Shown here: one piece after another, positions 47,057 to 55,598 of the stretch
Position numbering within the stretch: position 1 is the stretch's first letter
Layout of the letters: each line of letters begins with the position of its first letter
Assembly: GCF_002799245.1 (NCBI RefSeq)
Contig: NZ_NEQV01000008.1
Span: forward strand, 62,001 to 126,000
Direction of reading: 5' to 3'
DNA: 64,000 bases
From: Stenotrophomonas maltophilia
Lineage (GTDB): Bacteria; Pseudomonadota; Gammaproteobacteria; Xanthomonadales; Xanthomonadaceae
Notes under the pieces: generated by a model
Told to the model about the DNA's origin: nothing
Database searches by the model: none
What the model saw: the letters and a program-made list of their open reading frames with translations, nothing else
Position numbers and translations under genes: made by a program

Positions 47057-47440
47057 ATGCCACGCGTCTTCCGCACACGAAGTTTCAATCGCAGCATGCG
47101 TAGGACCACCCTGTCCGACGCTGCGCTGTACCGGTCGGTGCGTGAAATGGAAGCGGGTCTGGTGGATGCTGATCTTGGCGGCGGAATCTTCAAGAAGCGC
47201 GTTGCGCTGCCGGGGCGAGGAAAGCGTGGGAGCGTTCGAATCATCGTCGCCACACAGCGAGGCGGGCATCGGTTCTTCCTTTTCGGCTACGAGAAGAATG
47301 AACGTGCTGCGATCACGAATGCGGAACGGGATGCGCTGCAGTTGTACGCATCGGAGTTTCTGAGAATGAGTACGGCGCAGCTGAATCGTGCCGTGGAGTA
47401 CGGGGATCTACAGGAGATCGGCCATGACGAAGACCCCTGA
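47057..47440 (+). CDS. Type II toxin, RelE/HigB-like
   Basis: The 127-residue protein (MPRVFRTRSFNRSMRRTTLS) has the HigB2/RelE-type core: ALYRSVREMEAGLVDADLGGGIFKKRV, a basic strand and RIIVATQRGGHRFFLFGYEKNE near the middle, with the conserved Lys/Arg and Tyr positions of the mRNA-cleaving family. It would act at the ribosome. The ATG at 47051 is an alternative two codons earlier. The last 17 bases overlap the antitoxin gene. Codon use is visibly less GC-rich than that of rpoH or purD (AGG, AGT, TTT), fitting horizontal acquisition. The order toxin-antitoxin is that of HigBA. Confidence 0.85.
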   Translation: MPRVFRTRSFNRSMRRTTLSDAALYRSVREMEAGLVDADLGGGIFKKRVALPGRGKRGSVRIIVATQRGGHRFFLFGYEKNERAAITNAERDALQLYASEFLRMSTAQLNRAVEYGDLQEIGHDEDP

Positions 47441-47756
47441 GCGACGGCGCGCGAAAAGTGCGCTTCTTGAAGCGGTGCATGATGCTGCTGTGAGTCTGCA
47501 CGCGCATGGCTTCATCGATAAACGTCGGTTGAGCAGCTACGAAGTGCTTTGCCTTGAGCCGGTCCCTGAGTACAGCAGTACCCAGATCCGTGCCCTGCGT
47601 ACGTCATTGCAGCTCAGTCAGCCGGTCTTTGCGGGGGTTCTCAATACCAGCGTTTCCACCGTACGCAGCTGGGAGCAGGGCGAAAAGAAACCCAGCGGGC
47701 CGTCACTGAAGTTGCTCAACCTGATTGATCGGAAGGGCCTCGAAGCAGTCCTGTAA
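47424..47756 (+). CDS. Type II antitoxin with XRE-type helix-turn-helix (HigA-like)
   Basis: The 110-residue protein has an N-terminal Lys/Arg-rich helix and a C-terminal XRE-like HTH (about 55-95: IRALRTSLQLSQPVFAGVLN, then TSVSTVRSWEQGEKKPSGPS). HigA-type antitoxins neutralise the toxin and repress their own promoter. It overlaps the toxin gene at 47424-47440, so translation is coupled. An intrinsic terminator follows immediately. The HTH is longer than in minimal HigA and is typical of the HigB2/HigA2 class. Confidence 0.86.
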   Translation: MTKTPERRRAKSALLEAVHDAAVSLHAHGFIDKRRLSSYEVLCLEPVPEYSSTQIRALRTSLQLSQPVFAGVLNTSVSTVRSWEQGEKKPSGPSLKLLNLIDRKGLEAVL

Positions 47757-47757
47757 A

Positions 47758-47786
47758 GCAAAGGCCCGGCAATGCCGGGCCTTTGC
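47758..47786 (+). terminator. Intrinsic terminator after the toxin-antitoxin pair
   Basis: GCAAAGGCCCGGC-AAT-GCCGGGCCTTTGC followed by TTTA lies right after the antitoxin stop and before the convergent purD gene. Its stem repeats that of the rpoH terminator. Confidence 0.9.
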
Positions 47787-47833
47787 TTTACCGTGGTATT
47801 CAATCCGCGCCATGCATGGAAGCGGGGTGTGCC

Positions 47834-49117
47834 TCACCCCTCGCGTGCGATCGCGCGCCAGCCGATGTCGGTGCGGTGGAACTCGTTGGCCCAGCTCACC
47901 CTGGCCACGCCAGCGTAAGCCTTCGCCTGTGCATCGCGCACGCTGTCGCCCAGCGCCGCCACGCACAGCACGCGGCCGCCGGCACTGAGCACCTGGCCCT
48001 GTGCATCCAATACCGTGCCGGCATGGAACACCTTGGCACTGGCCGGCACATCATCCAGGCCGGAAATCACGTCACCGGTGATCGGCGACTCCGGATAGGG
48101 CCTGGCGGCCAGCACCACGCCCAGCGACGGACGCGCATCCCACTGTGCCTGCACCTGGTCCAGGCGGCCGTCGATGGCTGCTTCCACCAGTTCGACCAGG
48201 TCCGACTGCAGGCGCAGCATCACCGGCTGGGTTTCCGGGTCGCCGAAGCGCACGTTGAACTCGATCACCTTCGGTGCGCCGCTGGCGTCGATCATCAGGC
48301 CGGCGTAGAGGAAGCCGGTGAACGGGACGCCGTCGGCGATCATGCCCTGCACGGTCGGGTTCACCACCTCGCGCATCACCCGTGCATGCACCTCCGGCGT
48401 CACCACCGGCGCCGGCGAATAGGCGCCCATGCCGCCGGTGTTCGGGCCGGTGTCGCCGTCGCCGACGCGCTTGTGGTCCTGCGAGGTGGCCATCGGCAGC
48501 GCGTGCACGCCGTCCACCATCGAGATGAAGCTGGCTTCTTCGCCGTCGAGGAATTCCTCGATGACCACGCGTGCGCCGGCATCGCCGAATGCATTGCCCG
48601 ACAGCATGTCACGCACGGCGTCTTCGGCTTCGGCCAGGGTCATCGCCACGATCACGCCCTTGCCGGCGGCCAGGCCATCGGCCTTGACCACGATCGGTGC
48701 GCCCTTCTCGCGGATGTAGGCCAGGGCGGCGTCCACCTCGGTGTGCACGGCGTAGTACGCGGTGGGAATGTTGTGCCGGGCCAGGAAATCCTTGGCGTAG
48801 GCCTTGCTGCCTTCCAGCTGCGCGGCGGCGGCGGTCGGCCCGAAGATGCGCAGGCCGGCGGCGCGGAAGCGATCGACCACGCCGGCCACCAGCGGCACTT
48901 CCGGGCCGACCACGGTCAGCGCTACGCCTTCAGACTGCGCCAGCGCCAGCAGGCCGTCGATGTCGGTCACCTTCACCGCCACGTTGCGGCACTTGTCCTC
49001 GCTGGCGGTGCCGGCGTTGCCGGGCGCTACGATCACTTCGGTGACACGGGAGGACTGGGCCAGCTTCCATGCCAGGGCGTGTTCGCGGCCGCCAGAGCCG
49101 ATGACAAGTACGTTCAT
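47834..49117 (-). CDS. purD: Phosphoribosylamine-glycine ligase
   Basis: The 427-residue ATP-grasp enzyme (GAR synthetase) starts MNVLVIGSGGREHALAWKLA and contains KADGLAAGKGV, the GPNTGGMGAYSPAP signature and the metal ligand segment EFNVRFGDPETQ. It joins glycine to phosphoribosylamine in purine biosynthesis. The ATG at 49117 is chosen from the family N-terminus; a 53-codon in-frame extension upstream is shadow of the lipoprotein gene. It follows the lipoprotein and purH on the same strand, likely in one transcript. Confidence 0.96.
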   Translation of the reverse strand: MNVLVIGSGGREHALAWKLAQSSRVTEVIVAPGNAGTASEDKCRNVAVKVTDIDGLLALAQSEGVALTVVGPEVPLVAGVVDRFRAAGLRIFGPTAAAAQLEGSKAYAKDFLARHNIPTAYYAVHTEVDAALAYIREKGAPIVVKADGLAAGKGVIVAMTLAEAEDAVRDMLSGNAFGDAGARVVIEEFLDGEEASFISMVDGVHALPMATSQDHKRVGDGDTGPNTGGMGAYSPAPVVTPEVHARVMREVVNPTVQGMIADGVPFTGFLYAGLMIDASGAPKVIEFNVRFGDPETQPVMLRLQSDLVELVEAAIDGRLDQVQAQWDARPSLGVVLAARPYPESPITGDVISGLDDVPASAKVFHAGTVLDAQGQVLSAGGRVLCVAALGDSVRDAQAKAYAGVARVSWANEFHRTDIGWRAIAREG

Positions 49118-49175
49118 CACGAGATTCCAGATTGCGTGGGAAGGGAAGATCGATATCCCCGGCGGCGCGCGTGGC

Positions 49176-50054
49176 TCACTCGCAGCCTTCGCGTCGCAGC
49201 GACTCGGGGAAGGAATAGGTCCAGGTCTTTGTGTCCAGGGTGAAGCGGTGCTGCTGCCGGAGCCGCTTGCCGCCACAGGTGTTGCCGGTTTCCTCGATCA
49301 GCAGCGGCCAGACCCGCGCGCTGCGGTCGCTGTCGTCGAAACGCAGTGCGAAATCGATGCTGAAACGGCGGGTGCGGCAGTCGTTGGCCGTGTCGGGGTC
49401 GGTGCTGGCGTCGACCGTGTCGCACTCGTACTGGGCGTCGTTGTCGATATGGCTGCGCACGCTGCCACTGGCCACCAGGCCGTTCGGGCCCGGCAGGATC
49501 AGCGACTGCGAAAGCAGCGAGAAGCCCTGCCCGAACCAGCCATCCTCGACACGGAAGCCGTAGAAGTCGCTGCCGGCGCGGATGATGCTGGCGGTACCGG
49601 GCTGGCCACCACTGCCGAAGCGCTCGCCGGTCAGTTCGCTGGCCACTTCGAAGCCATCGCCCTGCGGACGCAGCACGAAGAAGTCGATGGTTCCCGGGTC
49701 GATGTGCGCGCCTTCGGACAATGCACCGCACACCGCCAGCAGCTGCTGCCAGCTGTCGCCGCTCACCACCGGTTGCTCGGCGCAGACCTGCCAGTCCATT
49801 GGGCGGGTCTCGCCGTCCTGGGTCCAGCTGCCGTGCCATTCACCGGAGAGCCTGGCGTTCTTGCCGTAGCGCTGGACCAGGAAGGCCTGCAGTCGTGCGG
49901 TGCGGCTGACATGCGCGGTCGGCTCGGCATGGGTCGCCGTGGAGGTCTCCGACGGCGCCGCAGGCACAGGCGCTGCCGTTGGCTTGCAGCCCGCCAGCAA
50001 GGCCGCCGCCGCGAGGGCGAGGGCGGCCAGGGATGTCATCGAAACGGTGGACAT
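49176..50054 (-). CDS. Putative lipoprotein between purH and purD
   Basis: The 292-residue protein has a lipoprotein signal MSTVSMTSLAALALAAAALL with the lipobox LLAGC (Cys about 23) and a Pro/Ala/Thr-rich linker to about residue 50. The mature domain is rich in Trp and Gly (GEWHGSWTQDG, VEDGWFGQG) and has several cysteines (AEQPVV preceding, CGAL, YECD, NDCR, GNTCGG), which suggests disulfides. I do not recognise the family. It lies 16 bases after the purH stop and 58 bases before purD, so it is embedded in the purine operon. Confidence 0.82.
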   Translation of the reverse strand: MSTVSMTSLAALALAAAALLAGCKPTAAPVPAAPSETSTATHAEPTAHVSRTARLQAFLVQRYGKNARLSGEWHGSWTQDGETRPMDWQVCAEQPVVSGDSWQQLLAVCGALSEGAHIDPGTIDFFVLRPQGDGFEVASELTGERFGSGGQPGTASIIRAGSDFYGFRVEDGWFGQGFSLLSQSLILPGPNGLVASGSVRSHIDNDAQYECDTVDASTDPDTANDCRTRRFSIDFALRFDDSDRSARVWPLLIEETGNTCGGKRLRQQHRFTLDTKTWTYSFPESLRREGCE

Positions 50055-50070
50055 CCGTGTCGCTCCGGGA

Positions 50071-51654
50071 TCAGTGGCGGAAGTGGCGCACGCCGGTGAA
50101 CACCATGGCCAGGCCATGTTCGTCGGCGGCGGCGATCACTTCGGCGTCGCGCATCGAACCGCCCGGCTGGATGACCGCCTTGATGCCGGCAGCGGCGGCG
50201 GCATCGATGCCGTCGCGGAACGGGAAGAACGCATCGGACGCCATCACCGAGCCCTCGACCACCAGGTTCGCATCGGCGGCCTTGATGCCGGCGATGCGGG
50301 CCGAGTACACGCGGCTCATCTGGCCGGCACCGACACCGATGGTGCGGTTGTCCTTGGCATAGACGATCGCGTTGGACTTCACGAACTTGGCCACCTTCCA
50401 GGCAAACAGCAGGTCGGTGAACTGCTTGTCGGTCGGTGCCAGCGTGCTGACCACCTTCAGTTCGTCGCGGGTCATGCCGCGGTTGTCCGAGGACTGCAGC
50501 AGCAGGCCCGAACCGACACGCTTGCTGTCGAAGTTGTTCAGGCCGTCACCGTGCGGGATGCGCAGCACGCGCACGTTGGCCTTCTTCTGCGCGTACTCCA
50601 GCGCGGCCGGCTCGTAGTCCGGAGCGATCAGCACTTCCACGAACTGGCGGTCCAGGATCACCTTGGCGGTGGCGGCGTCCAGCGGCTTGTTGAAGGCGAT
50701 GATGCCGCCGAAGGCGCTGGTCGGGTCGGTGGCGTAGGCCAGCTCGTAGGCATCGCCGTTGCCGGCACCGACGGCCACGCCGCACGGGTTGGCATGCTTG
50801 ACGATGACGCAGGCCGGCGCATCGAACTGGCGCACGCATTCCCACGCCGCATCGGCATCGGCCAGGTTGTTGTAGCTCAGCTCCTTGCCCTGCAGCTGCT
50901 GGAAGGTGGCCAGCGTGCCCGGCACCGGGTACAGGTCGCGGTAGAACGCGCCGCTCTGGTGCGGGTTCTCACCGTAGCGCAGGTCCATCACCTTCACGAA
51001 GGTGGAGTTCATCTGCGCCGGGTACTCGGCGCGCGCCGGCACTGCAGCGTCGGTAGCGGTGACTGCCGACAGGTAGTTGCTGATCGCCGCGTCGTACTGG
51101 GCGACGCGGTTGAACGCGGCCACCGAGAAGGCGAAGCGGGTGGCGGCCGTCAGCTGGCCATTGTTGGCGTCCAGCGAGGCCAGCAGCTCGGCGTACTGCG
51201 ACGGGTCGGTGGCCACTGCCACACGGGCGAAGTTCTTGGCCGCCGAGCGCAGCATGGCCGGGCCGCCGATGTCGATGTTCTCGACCGCGTCGGCCAGGGT
51301 GCAGTCGGCCTTGGCGGTGACCGCCTCGAACGGGTACAGGTTCAGCACCAGCAGGTCGATGGCGCCGATGCCGTGCTCGGCCATCACTGCATCATCCAGG
51401 CCCGAACGGCCCAGCAGGCCACCGTGCACCATCGGGTGCAGGGTCTTGACCCGGCCGTCCATCATTTCCGGGAAACCGGTGACCTCGGCCACGTCCTTCA
51501 CGGCCAGGCCCATGTCGCGAATGGCCTTGGCGGTGCCGCCGGTGGACAGCAGCTCCACGCCGCGTGCCGCCAGCGCAGTGGCCAGTTCGGCCAGGCCGGT
51601 CTTGTCGGAAACGGAGAGGAGGGCCCGACGGACGGGCAACAGATCAGCAGTCAT
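50071..51654 (-). CDS. purH: Bifunctional AICAR formyltransferase / IMP cyclohydrolase
   Basis: The 527-residue enzyme has the N-terminal IMP cyclohydrolase domain (RRALLSVSDKTGLAELATAL, STGGTAKAIRD, RVKTLHPMVHGG) and the C-terminal AICAR transformylase domain with the catalytic KHANPCGVA (Lys-His) motif and PGGSMRD near the end. It performs the last two steps of IMP synthesis. The ATG at 51654 is chosen from the family start MTADLLPVRRALLSVSDKT. A much longer open frame exists upstream but lies antisense to the ynb-like genes and is rejected. It heads the purH-lipoprotein-purD set. Confidence 0.97.
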   Translation of the reverse strand: MTADLLPVRRALLSVSDKTGLAELATALAARGVELLSTGGTAKAIRDMGLAVKDVAEVTGFPEMMDGRVKTLHPMVHGGLLGRSGLDDAVMAEHGIGAIDLLVLNLYPFEAVTAKADCTLADAVENIDIGGPAMLRSAAKNFARVAVATDPSQYAELLASLDANNGQLTAATRFAFSVAAFNRVAQYDAAISNYLSAVTATDAAVPARAEYPAQMNSTFVKVMDLRYGENPHQSGAFYRDLYPVPGTLATFQQLQGKELSYNNLADADAAWECVRQFDAPACVIVKHANPCGVAVGAGNGDAYELAYATDPTSAFGGIIAFNKPLDAATAKVILDRQFVEVLIAPDYEPAALEYAQKKANVRVLRIPHGDGLNNFDSKRVGSGLLLQSSDNRGMTRDELKVVSTLAPTDKQFTDLLFAWKVAKFVKSNAIVYAKDNRTIGVGAGQMSRVYSARIAGIKAADANLVVEGSVMASDAFFPFRDGIDAAAAAGIKAVIQPGGSMRDAEVIAAADEHGLAMVFTGVRHFRH

Positions 51655-51867
51655 GGGGACAGGGCAATCGGCAGCGGAGCGGGGCCGATATTGTAGGCGG
51701 TGGGGGCCGGTGGCGGGCGCTGGCGCGGAAAATCGACCCGCACCGACGGCCCGGCGGCCGCCTTCAGCACAGCCCGGCCAAGGTCGGTCCGCAAGCAGAT
51801 CGATGGGGCGCGCTGCTCCAATCGGGTAGGCTGTGCCGGAACTGCCAAGGATCAGCGGGTTCGGATC

Positions 51868-52488
51868 GTGTCGATCTATGCATTGAAAGGACGTTTTCAG
51901 GACCTCCTGCGTCCGGCCGTACGCGGCCTGTACCGCACGGGGATCACCGCCAATGCGGTGACCGTGGCCGCCGCCGTGGTCTCGCTGCTGGTGGCCGGCG
52001 CCGTCTGGTGCTGCGCGCCGGCCCAGCCCCTGCTGTACCTGCTGCTGCCGCTGTGGATGCTGCTGCGCATGGCGCTCAACGCCGTGGACGGCATGCTGGC
52101 CCGCGAGTTCGGCCAGCAGTCGCGGCTGGGCGCCTATCTGAACGAGCTGTGCGATGTGATCGCCGATGCGGCGCTGTACCTGAGCCTGCTCAGTGTGCCG
52201 GGCGTACGCCCGGAGGCGCTGTGGCTGCTGGCCTGGACCGCGGCGCTGAGCGAGTACGCCGGCGTGCTGGGGCTGATGGTGGGGGCCAGCCGCCGCTATG
52301 ACGGCCCGATGGGCAAGAGCGACCGCGCCTTCGTCATCGGTGGGCTCGGCCTGTTGCTGGCATTCGGCTGGGTCGGTGCGCCGGTGGTCAGCGGCATGGC
52401 CTGGGCGATGTCGATCCTGTGCGTGATCACCCTCGGCCGTCGTGTGCGGCAGGGATTGAAGGAATCTGCGGCGACGCCGCAGCGATAA
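51868..52488 (+). CDS. ynbA: CDP-alcohol phosphatidyltransferase, YnbA-like
   Basis: The 206-residue membrane enzyme (GTG start, SIYALKGRFQDLLRP) has about six helices and a CDP-alcohol phosphatidyltransferase motif reading N71-AV-D74-G-ML-A-R79, then G88-AYL-N92-ELC-D96. Compared with the canonical four-Asp motif, the first and third Asp are Asn, which as I recall is also the case in E. coli YnbA. It would replace CMP of CDP-diacylglycerol with an alcohol head group. It is the first gene of a six-gene plus-strand cluster and is divergent from purH. The alcohol substrate is unknown. Confidence 0.88.
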   Translation: MSIYALKGRFQDLLRPAVRGLYRTGITANAVTVAAAVVSLLVAGAVWCCAPAQPLLYLLLPLWMLLRMALNAVDGMLAREFGQQSRLGAYLNELCDVIADAALYLSLLSVPGVRPEALWLLAWTAALSEYAGVLGLMVGASRRYDGPMGKSDRAFVIGGLGLLLAFGWVGAPVVSGMAWAMSILCVITLGRRVRQGLKESAATPQR

Positions 52489-52518
52489 CACAACACGCCC
52501 AACCAATACGGAGATTGC

Positions 52519-54270
52519 ATGCGCCAGGCGCAGGAACGGGAATTCCACAGCTTCGACCAGGTACCGCTGTTCTACCGGTACTGGGCGGGCACCACCGCTA
52601 CCCCGGCCACCCGGGCCATTGTGCTGCTGCACCGCGGCCATGAGCACTCCGGGCGTGTCACCCACCTGGTCGATGAGCTGGACCTGCCCGACACCGCCTT
52701 CTTCGCCTGGGATGCGCGCGGCAATGGCCGTTCGCCGGGCGCGCGCGGCGATGCACCGGGCTTTCCGGCGCTGGTGCGCGACCTCGACAGCTTCATCGCC
52801 CACATCGGCGCCGAGCATGGCATCGCGGTGGAGGACATCGTGGTGATCGCGCAGAGCGTGGGGGCGGTGGTCGCCGCGACCTGGGTGCACGATTACGCCC
52901 CACGCCTGCGCGCGCTGGTGATGGCTTCGCCTGCGTTCAAGGTGAAGCTGTACGTACCGTTCGCGCGGCCGGGCCTGGCATTGATGCAGAAGCTGCGTGG
53001 CAACTTCTTCGTCAACAGCTACGTCAAGCCGCAGTGGCTGACCCATGATCCGGTGCGGGTGGAAAGCTACCGCACCGATCCGCTGATTACCCGGCCGATC
53101 TCGGTGCGCGTGCTGCTGGGCCTGTACGAAGCGGCTGACCGCATCGTCGCCGATGCACAGGCGATCAGTGTGCCGGTGCAGCTGCTGGTGTCCGGCTCGG
53201 ACTTCGTCGTGCACCGTGGCCCGCAGGACCGCTTCTACGAGCGCCTGTCCAGCCCGGTCAAGGAGCGTGTGCACCTGCCGGGCTTCTTCCACGACACCTT
53301 GGGCGAGCGTGATCGGGTGCCGGCGCTGGCGCGCATCCGCAGTTTCATCCAGGCGCGTTTCGCCGAGCCGCTGCGTGAGCTGTCCCGCCGCGATGCGCAC
53401 CGCCATGGGCCGACCTTCGAGGAATCGGAGATCCTGGCCTGGCCACCGGAGCGCAACAGCCTGGCCGACCTGCGCTGGCGCGTGGTACGCGGCGGCCTGC
53501 GTTTCGGCGGCACGCTGTCCGAAGGCATCGCGCTGGGACTGCAGACCGGTTTCGACTCCGGCAGTACGCTCGACTACATCTATCGCGACGAAGCGCGCGG
53601 CAAGGGCCCATTGGGTCGCATGGTCGACCGCAATTATCTGGACGCGATCGGCTGGCGCGGCATCCGCATCCGTGGCCAGCACCTGCAGGAACTGCTGCGC
53701 GACGCCGCCCAGCGCCTGCGCGGGCAGGGCGTGCCGGTGCGTGTGCTGGACGTGGCCGCCGGCCATGGCCGCTACGTGCTCGAAGCACTGGGCCAGGGTG
53801 AACAGCGCGCCGACCGCATCGTGCTGCGTGACTTCAGCGATCTGAACGTGACCCAGGGCCAGGCCCTGATCGAGCGCCTGGGTGCGGCCGACATCGCGCG
53901 CTTCGAGCAGGGTGATGCGTTCGATCCGGCGCAGCTGGCGAAGGTCGATCCGGCGCCGACGCTGGCAGTGGTGTCGGGCCTGTACGAACTGTTCCCCGAC
54001 AACGACGCCGTGCTGCGCTCGCTGCAGGGCATTGCCGCAACGGTTCCGGTGGGTGGCTACCTGGCCTATACCGGCCAGCCCTGGCACCCGCAGCTGGAAT
54101 TCATCGCCCGCGCGCTGACCAGCCATCGGGGGGGCGCAGCGTGGGTGATGCGCCGCCGTACCCAGCAGGAAATGGATGAGCTGGTGCGCCTGGCAGGGTT
54201 CGAAAAAGTGGCGCAGCGTATCGATGAGTTCGGCATCTTCACCGTGTCGCTGGCTCGCCGGACCGCGTGA
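52519..54270 (+). CDS. ynbC: Alpha/beta hydrolase-methyltransferase fusion, YnbC-like
   Basis: This 583-residue protein fuses an N-terminal alpha/beta hydrolase (about 1-300; nucleophile elbow IAQSVG with S113, oxyanion region LLHRGHEHSGR, late His in FFHDTLGE) to a C-terminal class I SAM-dependent methyltransferase (about 390-575; glycine motif VLDVAAGHGRYV). The hydrolase half resembles lysophospholipase/monoacylglycerol-lipase proteins. The same fusion is found in E. coli YnbC. It overlaps the next gene as ATGA, so translation is coupled. It may deacylate or methylate the lipid made by this cluster; that is inference. Confidence 0.87.
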   Translation: MRQAQEREFHSFDQVPLFYRYWAGTTATPATRAIVLLHRGHEHSGRVTHLVDELDLPDTAFFAWDARGNGRSPGARGDAPGFPALVRDLDSFIAHIGAEHGIAVEDIVVIAQSVGAVVAATWVHDYAPRLRALVMASPAFKVKLYVPFARPGLALMQKLRGNFFVNSYVKPQWLTHDPVRVESYRTDPLITRPISVRVLLGLYEAADRIVADAQAISVPVQLLVSGSDFVVHRGPQDRFYERLSSPVKERVHLPGFFHDTLGERDRVPALARIRSFIQARFAEPLRELSRRDAHRHGPTFEESEILAWPPERNSLADLRWRVVRGGLRFGGTLSEGIALGLQTGFDSGSTLDYIYRDEARGKGPLGRMVDRNYLDAIGWRGIRIRGQHLQELLRDAAQRLRGQGVPVRVLDVAAGHGRYVLEALGQGEQRADRIVLRDFSDLNVTQGQALIERLGAADIARFEQGDAFDPAQLAKVDPAPTLAVVSGLYELFPDNDAVLRSLQGIAATVPVGGYLAYTGQPWHPQLEFIARALTSHRGGAAWVMRRRTQQEMDELVRLAGFEKVAQRIDEFGIFTVSLARRTA

Positions 54271-55598
54271 TGGCGACGCTTGTCGCAACTCCGCTGGCAG
54301 AGCAGGGGCGCCCCTGGCGGCGCGCCCTGCTGTGGCTGGCCCTGCTGGGCCCGTTCTTCTTCGCCAGCTATGGCTTTGCCAACTGGATGGCCGGCCGCCA
54401 CGCCACGCTGCCGGTGATGGCGTTCGCATGGGAGGTACGCATCCCGTTCGTGCCGTGGACGATCGTGCCGTACTGGTCGATCGACCTGTTCTACGCGATC
54501 TCGTTCTTCCTGTGCCGGCAACGGCTGGAACTGGACCGGCACGCATTGCGGCTGTTCAGTGCCCAGCTGATCGCGGTGAGCTGCTTCCTGTTGTGGCCGC
54601 TGCGCTTCAGCTTCGAGCGGCCGGAGATCGATGGTGTGTTCGGCTGGCTGTTCGATGTGCTGCTGGGCTTCGACAAGCCGTTCAACCAGGCGCCATCGCT
54701 GCACATCGTGCTGCTGATCGTGCTGTGGGTGAAATTCGCGCAGTACCTGCACGGTGCCTGGCGCTGGGTGCTGCATGCGTGGGCGCTGCTGATCGGTGTC
54801 TCGGTGCTGACCACGTTCCAGCATCATTTCATCGATATCCCGACCGGGCTGCTGGCCGGCTGGCTGTGCGTCTGGCTGTGGCCAGAGCAGGGCACGCCGC
54901 CATTGCGCGCCTGGCGCACTGCGGATGACGCCAGGCGCTGGCGGCTGGCGGCGCTGTACCTGCTCGGGGCGGCGATGCTGCTGGTGCCGGTGTTCCTGCT
55001 GCGCGGTGTGGCGCTGTGGTTGCTGTGGCCGCTGGTGTCGTTGCTGCTGGTAGCGCTGGCCTATGCCGGGCTGGGTAAGGCGGTGTTCCAGAAGCGCGCC
55101 GATGGACGCCTGACGATGGCCGCGCGCTGGCTGCTGGCGCCGTACCTGGGCGCGGCCTGGATCAATTCGCGGCTGTGGACGCGACGTGCACCGCAGCCGG
55201 TCCCCGTGATGGACGGCGTGTGGCTGGGACGTATTCCCTGCACCGTGTTGCCGGCACCGCTGGTGGCCGTCGTCGATACCTGCGCCGAGCTGTCCTGCCG
55301 TGCGCCGGGCGCCGCATATGCCAGCGTACCGATGCTGGACCTGGTGGTGCCCACGCCGGAACAGTTGTGCGAGGCGGCCGAGGCCATCGAGCGGCTGCGG
55401 ACGCAGGGGCCTTTGCTGGTGTGCTGCGCATTGGGTCGTTCGCGCAGCGCCGCCAGCCTGGCGACGTGGCTGCTGCGCAGTGGTCGTGCCACCGATGTCG
55501 ACGCGGCGGTCGCGATCGTGCGTGCCGCACGCCCCGGCATCGTGCTGGGCCAGGCACATCTGCGTGCCATCGAGGCGGCGAAGGAAGGCCTCGCATGA
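54270..55598 (+). CDS. ynbD: PAP2-type and dual-specificity phosphatase fusion, YnbD-like
   Basis: The 442-residue protein has an N-terminal six-helix PAP2-like membrane domain (about 20-290) with PSLH (142-145) and HHFID (185-189) as the conserved core, and a C-terminal dual-specificity-like phosphatase domain (about 310-440) with the CX5R loop C386-ALGRS-R392 and general-acid Asp in PMLDLVVP. The C-terminal half recalls PTPMT1-type phosphatidylglycerophosphate phosphatases. It likely removes a phosphate from a phosphatidyl-alcohol phosphate. It matches E. coli YnbD in layout. The start overlaps the ynbC stop, and its end overlaps the next gene by four bases. Confidence 0.87.
   Translation: MATLVATPLAEQGRPWRRALLWLALLGPFFFASYGFANWMAGRHATLPVMAFAWEVRIPFVPWTIVPYWSIDLFYAISFFLCRQRLELDRHALRLFSAQLIAVSCFLLWPLRFSFERPEIDGVFGWLFDVLLGFDKPFNQAPSLHIVLLIVLWVKFAQYLHGAWRWVLHAWALLIGVSVLTTFQHHFIDIPTGLLAGWLCVWLWPEQGTPPLRAWRTADDARRWRLAALYLLGAAMLLVPVFLLRGVALWLLWPLVSLLLVALAYAGLGKAVFQKRADGRLTMAARWLLAPYLGAAWINSRLWTRRAPQPVPVMDGVWLGRIPCTVLPAPLVAVVDTCAELSCRAPGAAYASVPMLDLVVPTPEQLCEAAEAIERLRTQGPLLVCCALGRSRSAASLATWLLRSGRATDVDAAVAIVRAARPGIVLGQAHLRAIEAAKEGLA

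Noticed and set aside
51655..54546. Upstream extension of the purH frame by about 960 codons
   Set aside because: PurH begins at 51654 by homology. The extension is antisense to the YnbA- and YnbC-like genes and low in motif content.
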